64,000 nt of DNA, taken from NCBI GenBank assembly GCA_947500035.1, contig CANMQP010000020.1, forward strand, positions 33,140 to 97,139, given 5' to 3'. The position numbers and the translations under genes were made by a program. The notes under the pieces are model-generated. The model was not told the origin of the DNA and searched no databases. It worked only from the letters and a program-made list of their open reading frames with translations. This document shows, piece after piece, positions 15,984 through 25,409 of this stretch (the stretch's first letter is position 1; each line of letters begins with the position of its first letter). Source of the stretch: an uncultured Kiloniellaceae bacterium (GTDB taxonomy: Bacteria > Pseudomonadota > Alphaproteobacteria > Kiloniellales > Kiloniellaceae).

Positions 15984-16748
15984 GTGATCGGTTATTTTTT
16001 CCTCGGTATATGCGTGCTGGCTGGAATGCTGCTTCTCGCGAAGTGGTACAGCATTGCCGATCCAAAGACTCTGGCGAAGACCGTGCCCCGGGTCGGCATT
16101 TTCCTGGTGGTGGCGGTGATTCTGCTGATCGTCTTTACGGGCCGGGCATCTTTGCTGATTGCCCTCGCGCCGATCGCCCTGATGTTTCTCACCCGTTTTC
16201 GGGCCGCTAAGAATCGTTTCAAAGCCGCCTTGGGGCCGCAGCCCGGGCAGACTTCTGAGGTTGTGACCCGTTATTTCCGCATGACCCTGGATCATGACAG
16301 CGGCGGATTGAGCGGTATTGTGCTGGAAGGAAGTTTCGCCGGGCAAACGCTGGATGATTTGACACCCTCGGAATTGCTGAGCCTGTGGCAGGAAATCGTT
16401 GTCGATGCCCAATCGGCCTCGGTTTTGGAGAGCTATCTGCAGCGGCGGCTCGGGCCGGATTGGCAGGAAGACTTCGGCATGGGGGCCGGTACTTCTGACG
16501 GCGAGGATCACAGCGGATGGGAGAGCAGCAGTAGCGGTGGGGCCCGAAGTTCCGCGGAAGCGCCGCCCGGAGGCGCTATGAGCCCGCAGCAGGCCTACGA
16601 GATTCTTGGCTTGGAGCCCGGAGCTTCGACGCAGGAAATCCGTGAGGCTCACCGCCGCCTGCTGCAGAAGATCCATCCGGACCACGGCGGCTCTAACTTC
16701 CTGGCCGCGCAGATTAACCGGGCCAAAGATCTCCTCCTTAAAAATTAA
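15984..16748 (+). CDS. Membrane-anchored DnaJ-domain protein
   Basis: 254 residues, GTG start. Two N-terminal hydrophobic segments (about residues 2-20 and 38-68) anchor it. A middle domain of about 75 residues (VTRYFRMTLDHDSGGLSGIVL onward, related to the TerB-like/DjlA-type region) follows. A Ser/Gly-rich linker then leads to a C-terminal J domain starting AYEILGLEPGAS, with the HPD motif in KIHPDHGGS. A C-terminal J domain behind membrane helices is a plan shared with DjlA and mitochondrial Pam18-like proteins. It should recruit DnaK to the membrane. The seven-base gap to the VWA-like gene implies a joint role. Confidence 0.8.
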   Translation: MIGYFFLGICVLAGMLLLAKWYSIADPKTLAKTVPRVGIFLVVAVILLIVFTGRASLLIALAPIALMFLTRFRAAKNRFKAALGPQPGQTSEVVTRYFRMTLDHDSGGLSGIVLEGSFAGQTLDDLTPSELLSLWQEIVVDAQSASVLESYLQRRLGPDWQEDFGMGAGTSDGEDHSGWESSSSGGARSSAEAPPGGAMSPQQAYEILGLEPGASTQEIREAHRRLLQKIHPDHGGSNFLAAQINRAKDLLLKN

Positions 16749-16898
16749 CAATTTCGGCCTTGTTGGGGCTTATCACCCGGCAATAGTCTGTCACCGGCTG
16801 TTGTCACGTTATTAACGCTATGGCATTACAACGTTTCACAGTATTGCTACGGCTAATTTCGAGCCTCATTCTTCAATAATCCAAGGGTCTGTATTGCG

Positions 16899-17777
16899 AT
16901 GAACGCTAGGGTGCGTAAGGCGATTTTCCCTGTCGGGGGGCTTGGGACGCGGTTTTTGCCGGCGACCAAAGCCATGCCGAAAGAAATGCTTCCGGTGGTC
17001 GATAAGCCATTGATTCAATATGCGGTCGAAGAAGCGCGCGAGGCGGGTATCGAAGAGTTTATCTTCGTCACCGGACGCGGCAAGGCCTCGATCGAGGATC
17101 ATTTCGACCGCAGCCAGGAGCTTGAAGATACGCTCTCCGGGCGAGGCAAGACCGAGGAACTGCAACTGATCGCGGACCTGCTGGCGGCGCCGGGAAAGGT
17201 CTGTTACACGCGTCAACAGGAGCCTCTGGGCCTGGGACACGCGGTCTGGTGCGCGCGAAATCTGGTTGGGAACGAACCCTTCGCGGTTTTGCTGGCCGAC
17301 GATCTGGTGCAGGCAGATACCCCATGCCTGAAGCAGATGGTCGAGGCTCATGCGCCGATCGGCGGCAACCTGGTGGCCGTCATGGACGTCCCCAAAGAAC
17401 ACACGAAGCGCTATGGTATCCTGGATGTGGTCGAGGACAATGGCTCGCTGGCGAAAGCTAAGGGGTTGGTGGAAAAGCCGGATCCCGAAGTTGCGCCCTC
17501 GACGCTCTCCATCATTGGCCGTTATATTCTGCAGCCGGAGGTTTTCGACGAATTGGAGCGGCAGGAGCGGGGCGCCGGCAACGAGATCCAGCTCACCGAT
17601 GCTATGGCACGGACAATCGACCGGATACCGTTCCATGGTTTGCGCTTTAGCGGCACGCGCTTTGATTGCGGTAGCAAGGCAGGCTTCCTGGAAGCGAACA
17701 TCGCATTTGCGCTGGCCCGCGAAGACCTGGGGAATGACATGGCGGACATTCTCCGGCGTTACGCGCCAGGGGCCTGA
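16899..17777 (+). CDS. galU: UTP-glucose-1-phosphate uridylyltransferase
   Basis: 292 residues, standard GalU length. The nucleotidyltransferase signature GLGTRFLPATKAMPKEMLP is near the N-terminus. Later marks are QPLGLGHAV (as EPLGLGHAVWCAR), LLADDLV for metal and uridine binding, GLVEKP, and the C-terminal FDCGSKAGFLEAN. It makes UDP-glucose from UTP and glucose-1-phosphate. It is followed by ugd and a phosphohexomutase gene, forming a compact precursor pathway for acidic polysaccharide and envelope glycans. Confidence 0.95.
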   Translation: MNARVRKAIFPVGGLGTRFLPATKAMPKEMLPVVDKPLIQYAVEEAREAGIEEFIFVTGRGKASIEDHFDRSQELEDTLSGRGKTEELQLIADLLAAPGKVCYTRQQEPLGLGHAVWCARNLVGNEPFAVLLADDLVQADTPCLKQMVEAHAPIGGNLVAVMDVPKEHTKRYGILDVVEDNGSLAKAKGLVEKPDPEVAPSTLSIIGRYILQPEVFDELERQERGAGNEIQLTDAMARTIDRIPFHGLRFSGTRFDCGSKAGFLEANIAFALAREDLGNDMADILRRYAPGA

Positions 17778-17832
17778 GCACCGCGCCGGCCTGATAGATT
17801 CAACTGACCGTTCTTAGCGGAGAGATTTCTTT

Positions 17833-19161
17833 ATGCGTATTGCAATGATCGGTACCGGCTACGTTGGCCTGGTCTCCGGAGCCTGTTTTTCTGAATTCGG
17901 CACAGATGTGGTTTGTGTCGACAAGGACTCCAGCAAGATTGAACGGCTGCTTGCCGGCGAAATCCCGATTTTCGAGCCCGGCCTGGATAAGTTGGTGGCA
18001 AACAATGTTGCCGCAGGCCGGCTGTCTTTTACCACCGACCTTGCGGCAGCGGTCAAAGGTGCTGACGCCGTCTTTATCGCAGTGGGTACCCCGTCGCGTG
18101 CCGGCGATGGGCAGGCGGATCTGACCTTCGTGCGCCAGGCGGCCAAGGAAGTGGCCGAGGTCATGGATGGCTACACAGTGGTCGTCACCAAGTCCACAGT
18201 GCCGGTCGGCACGGGCCGAGAGGTCGCGGAGATCATTCGCGCGACCCGGCCGGATGCCGACTTCGATGTTGCCTCGAACCCTGAATTTTTGCGCGAGGGC
18301 GCTGCAATCAACGACTTCATGCGGCCCGACCGCGTGGTGATCGGCACTCTGGAGCCTCGCGCGCAGGAGGTTCTTCGCGAACTTTACCGGCCGCTCTATC
18401 TGATTGAGACGCCGATCATCTTTACCCAGCTCGAAACCTCTGAGCTCATCAAATACTCCGCCAACGCCTTTCTGGCGGTCAAGATCACCTTTATCAACGA
18501 GATCGCCGATCTCTGCGAAAAGGTGGGCGCAGACGTGCACGACGTCGCGAAGGGAATCGGCCTCGACGGCCGGATCGGGCGTAAGTTTCTGCACCCCGGT
18601 CCGGGTTACGGCGGCTCTTGCTTCCCCAAGGATACGACGGCCCTCGCGCACACGGCCCGGGAGAAGGGCTCTCCCGTCCGTATCGTGGAGACGGTCGTGG
18701 ACATCAATGACAAGCGCAAGAAAGGCATGGCCGATAAGGTTATCGCCCACTGTGGCGGATCGCTTGAGGGTAAGAAGGTTGCCGTTTTGGGCCTGACCTT
18801 CAAACCGAACACCGATGACATGCGCGACGCGCCCAGTATCGATATCGTTCCGGCCCTGCGCGCTGCGGGTGCCGAAGTGAGCGTTTACGATCCGGAAGGT
18901 ATTGAGGAGGCGAAAAAGGTCATCTCCGACGTGACTTGGTGTGAAAATGCCTACGATACCATGCCGGATGCGGATGTTCTGGTCATCATCACCGAGTGGA
19001 ATGAATTCCGGGGGCTCGATCTTGGCCGGGTCAAGTCCTTGATGAAGGCGCCGTCGATGGTTGATCTGCGCAACATCTACAATCCCACTGAAATGGCCAA
19101 TGCCGGATTCGATTACGAGTCAGTTGGGCGCCCTGGCGGCCTTGCGGAAGCTGGAGAGTAG
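17833..19161 (+). CDS. ugd: UDP-glucose 6-dehydrogenase
   Basis: 442 residues. The NAD-binding motif GTGYVGL starts at residue 7. The catalytic cysteine is at about residue 261 in GYGGSCFPKD, with the expected central Lys and Asn in ELIKYSANAFLA. The C-terminal UDP-binding domain carries VLGLTFKPNTDDMRDAP. The enzyme oxidises UDP-glucose twice to UDP-glucuronate, the building block of acidic exopolysaccharides. It is 55 bp downstream of galU and three bases upstream of the phosphohexomutase gene, in the order expected for a shared transcript. Confidence 0.95.
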   Translation: MRIAMIGTGYVGLVSGACFSEFGTDVVCVDKDSSKIERLLAGEIPIFEPGLDKLVANNVAAGRLSFTTDLAAAVKGADAVFIAVGTPSRAGDGQADLTFVRQAAKEVAEVMDGYTVVVTKSTVPVGTGREVAEIIRATRPDADFDVASNPEFLREGAAINDFMRPDRVVIGTLEPRAQEVLRELYRPLYLIETPIIFTQLETSELIKYSANAFLAVKITFINEIADLCEKVGADVHDVAKGIGLDGRIGRKFLHPGPGYGGSCFPKDTTALAHTAREKGSPVRIVETVVDINDKRKKGMADKVIAHCGGSLEGKKVAVLGLTFKPNTDDMRDAPSIDIVPALRAAGAEVSVYDPEGIEEAKKVISDVTWCENAYDTMPDADVLVIITEWNEFRGLDLGRVKSLMKAPSMVDLRNIYNPTEMANAGFDYESVGRPGGLAEAGE

Positions 19162-19164
19162 GCG

Positions 19165-20547
19165 ATGACGGGCTACAACTTCGATCGTACGATCTTGCGC
19201 GAATATGACATCCGCGGCGTGGTGGGCGAGACCTTATCAGCTGAAGACGCGCGGGCCATCGGACGCGCGTTTGGGACGATCGTGGCGCGTAAGGGAGGCA
19301 CGCGGGTCTGTGTTGGCTACGACGGGCGTCTTTCATCGCCGGAGCTGGAAGCGGCTCTGGTTGAAGGACTCTGCGCGAGCGGTATGACAGCCGTGCGTGT
19401 CGGCCGTGGACCCACGCCCATGCTGTATTTTGCGACCTACGAGCTGGACGCCGACGGCGGCATTATGATCACGGGATCGCACAACCCGTCGAATTACAAC
19501 GGCTTCAAGATCATGCTTGGCAAAAAGTCGTTCTTCGGCGAGGAAATTCAGGCCATGAGCCGCCTGGCCGCTGCCGGTGATTACGAGAGCGGCGCCGGGC
19601 AAGCCGAAGATCACCCGATCTTCGATGCCTATGTAAAGCGTCTTTTGAAAGACCTCGACATGGGCGGCAAAGCCCTGTCAATCGCCTGGGATGCCGGTAA
19701 CGGCGCCGCCGGCGAAGTCATGTCGGAGCTCTGTAAGAAGATCCCCGGCCAGCACAGATTGCTGAACGAAGTGATCGACGGTACCTTCCCGGCTCACCAT
19801 CCGGATCCGACGGTGCCCGAGAACCTGGTGCAGCTTCAGGAGGCCGTTGCCGAGGGGAACTGCGATCTTGGCATCGCGTTTGATGGCGACGGCGACCGGA
19901 TTGGCCTGATCGACGGGCAGGGCAGAATTCTCTGGGGTGACCAGATCATGCTGCTTCTGGCGCGTGACGTCCTGAGAGAGCGGCCTGGCAGCACGATCAT
20001 TGCCGACGTCAAGGCCAGTCAGGTCCTGTTCGACGAGATCGCTCGCGCGGGCGGAAAGCCGGTCATGTGGAAAACCGGCCATTCTCTGATCAAGACCAAG
20101 ATGATCGAGACCGACGCGCCTTTTGCTGGTGAGATGTCTGCGCATCTCTTCTTCGCGGATCGTTTCTATGGCTTTGACGATGCGCTCTATGCGGCTGTCC
20201 GCCTGCTTAACATTGTCAGCCGGTCGTCAGAGACTCTAGCGGAGTATCGGGATTCCCTGCCGCAGGTGGTCAATACGCCGGAAATCCGCTTCCCCTGTTC
20301 GGAAGACCGGAAAGTGCCAGTGATCTCAGAGGTCAAAAGCCGCCTCGCGGCCAATGGCGCCGACGTGAACGATATCGATGGTGTGCGCGTCCGGACCGAG
20401 GACGGCTGGTGGCTTCTGCGGGCGTCGAATACGCAGGATGTCCTGGTGGCCCGGTGTGAAGCCAATGATGAATCCGGACTGGCGCGTCTTAAATTGGCTG
20501 TTGCCGCGCAAATCTCGGCAAGTGGACTGGAAGTCCCTGACTTTTAG
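19165..20547 (+). CDS. manB: Phosphomannomutase/phosphoglucomutase
   Basis: 460 residues, AlgC-type alpha-D-phosphohexomutase. The active-site serine that carries the phosphate is at about residue 106 in TGSHNPS. The metal loop is DGDGDRIG near residue 240, the sugar-binding loop is GEMSAHLFF, and the phosphate-binding C-terminal motif is RASNTQ. It interconverts the 6- and 1-phosphates of mannose or glucose, feeding glucose-1-phosphate to the galU product. The three-base gap after ugd shows tight coupling. AlgC/ManB dual specificity is expected, so the symbol is tentative. Confidence 0.9.
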   Translation: MTGYNFDRTILREYDIRGVVGETLSAEDARAIGRAFGTIVARKGGTRVCVGYDGRLSSPELEAALVEGLCASGMTAVRVGRGPTPMLYFATYELDADGGIMITGSHNPSNYNGFKIMLGKKSFFGEEIQAMSRLAAAGDYESGAGQAEDHPIFDAYVKRLLKDLDMGGKALSIAWDAGNGAAGEVMSELCKKIPGQHRLLNEVIDGTFPAHHPDPTVPENLVQLQEAVAEGNCDLGIAFDGDGDRIGLIDGQGRILWGDQIMLLLARDVLRERPGSTIIADVKASQVLFDEIARAGGKPVMWKTGHSLIKTKMIETDAPFAGEMSAHLFFADRFYGFDDALYAAVRLLNIVSRSSETLAEYRDSLPQVVNTPEIRFPCSEDRKVPVISEVKSRLAANGADVNDIDGVRVRTEDGWWLLRASNTQDVLVARCEANDESGLARLKLAVAAQISASGLEVPDF

Positions 20548-20555
20548 TCTGCGGG

Positions 20556-20581
20556 AGGCGTCATGAAGATACGCCTGTTTT
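20556..20581 (+). terminator. Probable rho-independent terminator after the galU-ugd-manB unit
   Basis: AGGCGT and ACGCCT form a six-base-pair stem with a nine-base loop, followed by GTTTT. It starts eight bases after the manB stop. The T-run is short, so it may be leaky. Confidence 0.5.
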
Positions 20582-20750
20582 AGTTGAGCGACACTTGTTC
20601 TGACTGCGTAAAGTTGTTTTTTAACGCTTGTTTATACGTCTAGCAGTAGACTTGCGCCCTTCAAAGTCTGTGTCTGGAGGTTGGTTTGTCTTTCCACGGT
20701 ACATGTGAAAAACGACCCCTCCGGAAGATTTAAGGCCTGGGTGGGATGTC

Positions 20751-22142
20751 ATGGCGCGCAGCAAAGACAATTCAGTGAGTTTGGTCGACCGTTTCGCACA
20801 AGATGCCGGAAATCTGAGCATCGAAATTGTCGACGTCGCCAGCAATGTGGAAGACGTGACTGCCAAGGTCGCCCGGCAGGTCGAGGCTTTCAATGCGCTT
20901 CTGCAGTCGGCGGGCGCGGTCAATGAAAGCAACCGGCGCATCGCGGAGACCGCGGAAAATGCAAAGAAGCTGAGCGCTGGTGCCGTCACCGAGACGGAGA
21001 GTTCGCGCAACCGCGTCGAGACATCTCTTTCTGAGATTCGTGAGCTTGTTGACGCCGTCACGCGGATCGAAAGCCGATTGAGCGGTCTGCAGGAAGCCGT
21101 CACACCGATTGCAACGATCGCTGCGGGTATCGAGGCGATTGCCAAACAAACCAACCTTCTGGCCTTAAACGCGACAATCGAAGCGGCCCGTGCCGGAGAT
21201 GCCGGCAAGGGCTTTGCTGTTGTCGCCGGCGAGGTCAAGCTTCTGGCTCAGCAGACCAGCAATGCGACGGCGGAGATCCATGCCTCCGTTGGCGAGCTCA
21301 CCCGTCAAGCGGCGACCCTGGTGGAGGAGGGCGCAGCCGCGACGAAGCGGGCGGAATCGGTGCGGGAGGGAACCGAGTCCATTGGCGAAGTGATGTCTTC
21401 GGTGGGCGACGCCATGAACCGCATGGGGGAAGGCACGGCCGATATCGCCTCGGGCGCGGCAGAGATCGAATCCCTCTGCGGCGGCTTCGTCAACACGCTT
21501 GGGGACATGGCGGTCGGTGTCGAGGAATCGGGAGCGACCCTCACTGAAGCGCGGGACCGGATCAATCGTTTGATCGATGTAACCGAGGGATTGATCAGCA
21601 TCTCGGCCAACGCCGAAGAGAATACCCTCGACCGGCCTTTTGTCGAGAAGGTTCAGGAAACCGCAGGCACCATCAGCCGTCTCTTCGAAGAGGCCGTCGA
21701 TGCGGGAGAGATCAGTCTTGGCGATTTCATGGACCGGAGTTATCGGCCGATTGCCAATACCGACCCTGAACAGTTGATGGCCAAGTTCACCGATCTTACG
21801 GACCGCTTGCTGCCCGGGGTCCAGGAACCGCTGTTGGACTTCGATGAACGGGTCGTGTTCTGCGCAGCCATCGACGACAACGGTTATTTGCCAACTCATA
21901 ATAAGAAGTTTGCGCAGCCCCAGAGCGATGATCCGGTTTGGAATGCTGCGCACTGCCGCAGCCGGCGGATTTTCGATGATCGCGTGGGATTGCGGGCCGG
22001 CCGGAATACCGAGCCCTTTTTGCTTCAGACCTACCGCCGCGACATGGGGGGCGGGACCTTCGTACTCATGAATGATGTCTCAGCCCCGATCACCGTGAAG
22101 GGCAGGCATTGGGGTGCGGTGCGCTTGGCCTACAAGGTGTGA
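20751..22142 (+). CDS. Soluble methyl-accepting chemotaxis protein with a C-terminal sensor domain
   Basis: 463 residues without a membrane segment, so a cytoplasmic chemoreceptor. Residues 1-290 are mostly coiled coil. The CheA/CheW-binding hairpin is [31 protein letters not shown] near residues 126-156. From about 295 a separate domain follows with the conserved tract [20 protein letters not shown] and [11 protein letters not shown] at the very end. Similar tails are seen on other alphaproteobacterial receptors and look like a Cache/PAS-type ligand module, here C-terminal to the signalling hairpin instead of N-terminal. The ligand is unknown. No other chemotaxis gene is nearby. Confidence 0.85.
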   Translation: MARSKDNSVSLVDRFAQDAGNLSIEIVDVASNVEDVTAKVARQVEAFNALLQSAGAVNESNRRIAETAENAKKLSAGAVTETESSRNRVETSLSEIRELVDAVTRIESRLSGLQEAVTPIATIAAGIEAIAKQTNLLALNATIEAARAGDAGKGFAVVAGEVKLLAQQTSNATAEIHASVGELTRQAATLVEEGAAATKRAESVREGTESIGEVMSSVGDAMNRMGEGTADIASGAAEIESLCGGFVNTLGDMAVGVEESGATLTEARDRINRLIDVTEGLISISANAEENTLDRPFVEKVQETAGTISRLFEEAVDAGEISLGDFMDRSYRPIANTDPEQLMAKFTDLTDRLLPGVQEPLLDFDERVVFCAAIDDNGYLPTHNKKFAQPQSDDPVWNAAHCRSRRIFDDRVGLRAGRNTEPFLLQTYRRDMGGGTFVLMNDVSAPITVKGRHWGAVRLAYKV

Positions 22143-22306
22143 TGGCGTCCGACCTGGATGTCTGATTGAGGTTTGCGAACGGGCCCAGAGAACTTGAAAT
22201 CCGCAACATCTGCACCCCGAAGCATACCCAAAATGCACTGTGCGGTGCAGGCGTTTGCCGTACTGCTGTGGCCTTTCTGAGCGGCTGAGCTCGAAGAAAC
22301 TCGTTT

Positions 22307-23557
22307 TTAGCTGCTTCCGGGCGGCACAACCACGCAGTTGAAGGACATGTAGGTCAACTGCCGGCAGGCTTCACGTGCACCGGCTTCGTTCAATTCACCA
22401 AGCCGCGCCCGAAAGAGCGTGCCCTGAAGGCCGTCCACCGACAATACGGAAATCGGCTTAGCGCTGAGGATTTGCGGCACGCTATGCGCAGCGAGGGCGG
22501 CAGCCTGTTTCGCAGGTGCGGGCTTGCTGAATGCGCCGACTTGAACACCCCAGTTTCCGGGGCTGAAGGATGGGATCGTGCCCGCCTGTTTCCTGGCATT
22601 GTTGGCATTCAAAGCAAGTGGAGCCGCAGCAGTGACGACAGGTAAACCGCTGGCCGGGTCCGTTGCTCTTGGAAGTGGCGTACCTGAGGCAGCAAGGGCA
22701 AGCTGTGTTGCGGTCGGCTTGCGCCGGGGCACAGGCGGCGTGCTTGCAATGCGCAACTCGGCGAGCTTGGTGAAGCTGCGGTCAAGAAGCTTCTTGATGT
22801 GCTTGTCGCGCGAACGCGATGTCCGGCCGCCGAAGACCACGGCGATCAGCCTGCGGTTGTTGCGTTTCACCGAAGCAACAAGATTGAACCCGGAAGCGCG
22901 GATGTAGCCGGTCTTGATGCCGTCCGTGCCTTCGTAGTTCTTGAGCAGCTTGTTGTGGTTCCGATAGGTCCGGCCCGCATAGGTGAAGGACTTGGTCGAG
23001 AAATACTTGTAATAGCCCGGGAAGTCGTTCAGGAGCGCCTGCGCCAGCTTCGACATGTCCCGTGCCGTGCTCAACTGCCCGCGGTTCGGCAGTCCGGATG
23101 CATTGCGGAACTGGGTGCGCTTCATCCCCAGGGCATGAGCCCGCTCGGTCATCATGCGGGCGAAGGTGGTTTCCTTGCCGCCCAAAGCTTCCGCCATGAC
23201 GACGGCAGCGTCATTCGCGGATTTGGTCACCAGCGCCAGGATCACATCCTTGGCCTTGATCGTGCGCCCGGCCTTGAGACCGAGTTTCGACGGGGGCATG
23301 CCTGCAGCGCGCCGGGAAACCTTGAGTTTCTGATCAAGGGTAAGAGTGCCCTTCTCCAGCGCTTCGAACGCCATGTAGAGGGTCATCATCTTCGTGAGGG
23401 ACGCGGGATAGTTGCGCGTGTCCTGATTTGCGCCGTGCAACACCTGGCCTGTTTCGGCGTCAATCACGATCGAGGCATAGCGTGCCTCAGCGATAACAGG
23501 CGCGGTAAGCAATGCTACCGCGATAACCATAAAACCGAATAGTCGCCGCACGTCCAT
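22307..23557 (-). CDS. D-alanyl-D-alanine carboxypeptidase with SPOR domain (PBP5/6 family)
   Basis: 416 residues from ATG 23557; a TTG start 14 codons earlier is possible but would lengthen the tail before the signal peptide. A Sec signal (RRLFGFMVIAVALLTAPVIAEA) precedes the S11 domain with SLTK (nucleophile, about residue 52), SAND (about 113) and KTG (about 214). After a Pro/Ala-rich linker, a SPOR domain (about 335-412, WGVQVGAFSKPAPAKQ) should bind denuded septal glycan. It trims the fifth D-Ala from peptidoglycan stem peptides, probably at the division site. It faces a divergent lipoprotein gene across a structured promoter region. Confidence 0.9.
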   Translation of the reverse strand: MDVRRLFGFMVIAVALLTAPVIAEARYASIVIDAETGQVLHGANQDTRNYPASLTKMMTLYMAFEALEKGTLTLDQKLKVSRRAAGMPPSKLGLKAGRTIKAKDVILALVTKSANDAAVVMAEALGGKETTFARMMTERAHALGMKRTQFRNASGLPNRGQLSTARDMSKLAQALLNDFPGYYKYFSTKSFTYAGRTYRNHNKLLKNYEGTDGIKTGYIRASGFNLVASVKRNNRRLIAVVFGGRTSRSRDKHIKKLLDRSFTKLAELRIASTPPVPRRKPTATQLALAASGTPLPRATDPASGLPVVTAAAPLALNANNARKQAGTIPSFSPGNWGVQVGAFSKPAPAKQAAALAAHSVPQILSAKPISVLSVDGLQGTLFRARLGELNEAGAREACRQLTYMSFNCVVVPPGSS

Positions 23558-23605
23558 CCCCAAGAGTCTGAAATTACTGACTGTTCTGCAAAAGCGCAAA
23601 GGTTA

Positions 23606-23653
23606 ATCCCTAAGTTTAAACCATATGCCCATGATTCTAATTAAACTTTAGGG
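23606..23653. repeat. Long inverted repeat in the divergent carboxypeptidase/lipoprotein control region
   Basis: The arms are TCCCTAAGTTTAA (23606-23618) and TTAAACTTTAGGGA (23640-23653), complementary apart from one extra A in the second arm, with a 21-base spacer. It ends one base before the -35 box of the lipoprotein promoter, so it may be a shared operator for both genes or a cruciform-forming site. Confidence 0.55.
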
Positions 23654-23654
23654 A

Positions 23655-23682
23655 TTTGACGAGTCTCTGTCTAGAAGGATAA
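23655..23682 (+). promoter_or_regulatory. Sigma-70-type promoter for the lipoprotein gene
   Basis: TTGACG (23655-23660), a 16-base spacer and GATAAT (23677-23682). The predicted start of transcription is near 23689, giving a leader of about 65 bases that carries GGTTAA and TTAACC arms (23703-23716) and GGAGG before the start codon. Confidence 0.6.
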
Positions 23683-23755
23683 TGCCAGCCTTCTTGAAAT
23701 GTGGTTAAAATTAACCTCATATTTTCAAGGATCAAACACTGGAGGCACCTTGGTT

Positions 23756-24496
23756 ATGGGACGCAACACTACGCCGCACCGCGGGGTTGTTTCCAGCTCT
23801 TTAGGCATTGCAGCCGTGCTGCTTCTGGGGGCTCTGTCAGCTTGTACCTACCGTGGGCAGATCGACCGGCCTTTTACGCAGAAAGTAACCTGGTTCAGCT
23901 ATTTGAACGGCGATGATATCCGCGCACGCTGCCAACCAGGCAGCGGCTTCGAATACCGGCTGATCTACAACGGCCGCTACGATGAGCAAATCCGCAGCTA
24001 TGAAATGGTCGATGACGGGACTGGCGGGGCACGCCTGACCTCACGGGTGCAGGAGGGGATCGGCATTGACGTCACGAGGCTCTCGGTGACCAATCCTTTG
24101 AAGAAGAACGCCTGGACCAAGGCAGAGCGCGTTCTTACGACCGACGAACGCATTCAATTCGAGAATGCTCTGGAGGCCAGCGGTGCGGGCCGTGCGACTT
24201 CCGAGGGGCTTCGCCTCTTCTCCGGTGAGTTTTACTGGCTTGCGAACATCTGTCACGACGGCGTTTTTGTCTTCAACGCCTGGCGCTACCCGTCGGACCG
24301 TTATGGCGAGTTGAAGTTTCCTGAACTTCTGCTGGCCATGGATGAAACCGGTGTCGCGTTCAATCCACCGCGTTACATCCCCGCGGCCGAGCGGATCCAG
24401 GCGAACGACTCGCATCCGGATCGACGGGAATACAACACCACGTTCAACGTTGAGGTTGGCGAGAACGGTCTGAAGGGCGCCGCAGGCAGGATCTGA
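23756..24496 (+). CDS. Lipoprotein of unknown function
   Basis: 246 residues from the ATG at 23756; GGAGG lies eleven bases upstream. In-frame TTG and GTG codons further upstream are less convincing. The signal sequence ends in a lipobox, LGALSAC, with the acylated cysteine at about residue 30. The mature part has no repeat or membrane helix. It carries several aromatic-rich strands, for example TWFSYLNGDDIRARC, FEYRLIYNGRYDEQ and LFSGEFYWLANICHDG, which suggest a compact beta-rich domain. Two further cysteines could form a disulfide. I do not recognise the family. It is divergent from the carboxypeptidase gene and convergent with the Anbu gene, 26 bp apart. Confidence 0.6.
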   Translation: MGRNTTPHRGVVSSSLGIAAVLLLGALSACTYRGQIDRPFTQKVTWFSYLNGDDIRARCQPGSGFEYRLIYNGRYDEQIRSYEMVDDGTGGARLTSRVQEGIGIDVTRLSVTNPLKKNAWTKAERVLTTDERIQFENALEASGAGRATSEGLRLFSGEFYWLANICHDGVFVFNAWRYPSDRYGELKFPELLLAMDETGVAFNPPRYIPAAERIQANDSHPDRREYNTTFNVEVGENGLKGAAGRI

Positions 24497-24522
24497 GTCA
24501 CGCGCGGCTTTGAGCGCGGCGA

Positions 24523-25326
24523 TCAGTCGTCCGAGACCAGTTTGAGCCGTTTGGGGTCGTGTTCCGGCACAAGCCGCTCGGCCCAGGGACCATCGGGCAT
24601 TTCATTGGCAAGCTGCTTGAGATGCTCGTTCCACCAGACGCGTTGATCGCGAAGGTCGTCATAGTCGTAATGCGCCTGGCGCCAGCCGGAATCTTTGCTG
24701 GAGAGCGTCAGGACGTCGATCGGAAAGCCGACGTCCGCGGCCGAGAGCCGGGTCGAATCAAACGAAAGGTAGGCGAGCTTGAGGGCCGTCAGCATGGAGG
24801 TCTCGTAGGTGAGCCCCCTATCGAGTATTGGTTTGCCGTAGGCTGTGGAGCCGATCGATAAGTAGGGGGTCCGCTGCCCGATCTCGATCCAATTACCCTC
24901 GGGATAGACCAGATAGGCGGTTGGTGTGGCGTCGTCGCTCAGCTGACCGGCGACGATGGCATGGAGGTTGAAGCTGAGTTCAGATTCGGAAATCGCGCTA
25001 CGATCTTCCTCGGCGACCTGCCGAAGGGATCTGGAGTAGATGGCGACCGCATCGAGCATGCTGCGGAGTTTTGGAGCGTCGGGGGATTTTAGGTCCCGGT
25101 CCAGATAAGACAGGGTCTTGTCGCGCAGTGACCGGAGACCTGACGTCATGACGCTGAAGGCTTGTTTGCCCGGCAGTGCTGCTCCGGGGGCGGTCGCCGC
25201 GGTGTTTTGCGTTGGGCCGTGAAGAGACACTTTGCTGGCATTGGTGACCTGATTGCCACTGGTAATGCGGCCGTCGGCGAGGAGTAACAGGCCTTCTTCT
25301 ACCTTAATGGCCAGGCAATAGGTCAT
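24523..25326 (-). CDS. Anbu-type proteasome-related peptidase
   Basis: 267 residues. The N-terminus MTYCLAIKVEEGLLLLADGR places Thr2 as nucleophile after Met removal and an Asp in the expected strand, as in the Anbu branch of Ntn hydrolases (COG3484). SKV at about residue 32 supplies the active-site lysine position. GSTAYGKPILDRGL and LAYLSFDSTRLSAADVGFPIDVL are typical of the second half. Anbu forms spiral or ring assemblies of one subunit; its substrate is poorly defined. In many genomes it sits with an ATP-grasp, an alpha-E and a transglutaminase-like gene. None of these is present here, so the gene is an orphan in this window. Confidence 0.85.
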   Translation of the reverse strand: MTYCLAIKVEEGLLLLADGRITSGNQVTNASKVSLHGPTQNTAATAPGAALPGKQAFSVMTSGLRSLRDKTLSYLDRDLKSPDAPKLRSMLDAVAIYSRSLRQVAEEDRSAISESELSFNLHAIVAGQLSDDATPTAYLVYPEGNWIEIGQRTPYLSIGSTAYGKPILDRGLTYETSMLTALKLAYLSFDSTRLSAADVGFPIDVLTLSSKDSGWRQAHYDYDDLRDQRVWWNEHLKQLANEMPDGPWAERLVPEHDPKRLKLVSDD

Positions 25327-25409
25327 ATCTTCGTCCGTCAGATCCCAGGGTTTTTAGTCCGAACCGCGCGAATCCAAACCTGCTCAGAGGCGGATACGCA
25401 GACACAAGC

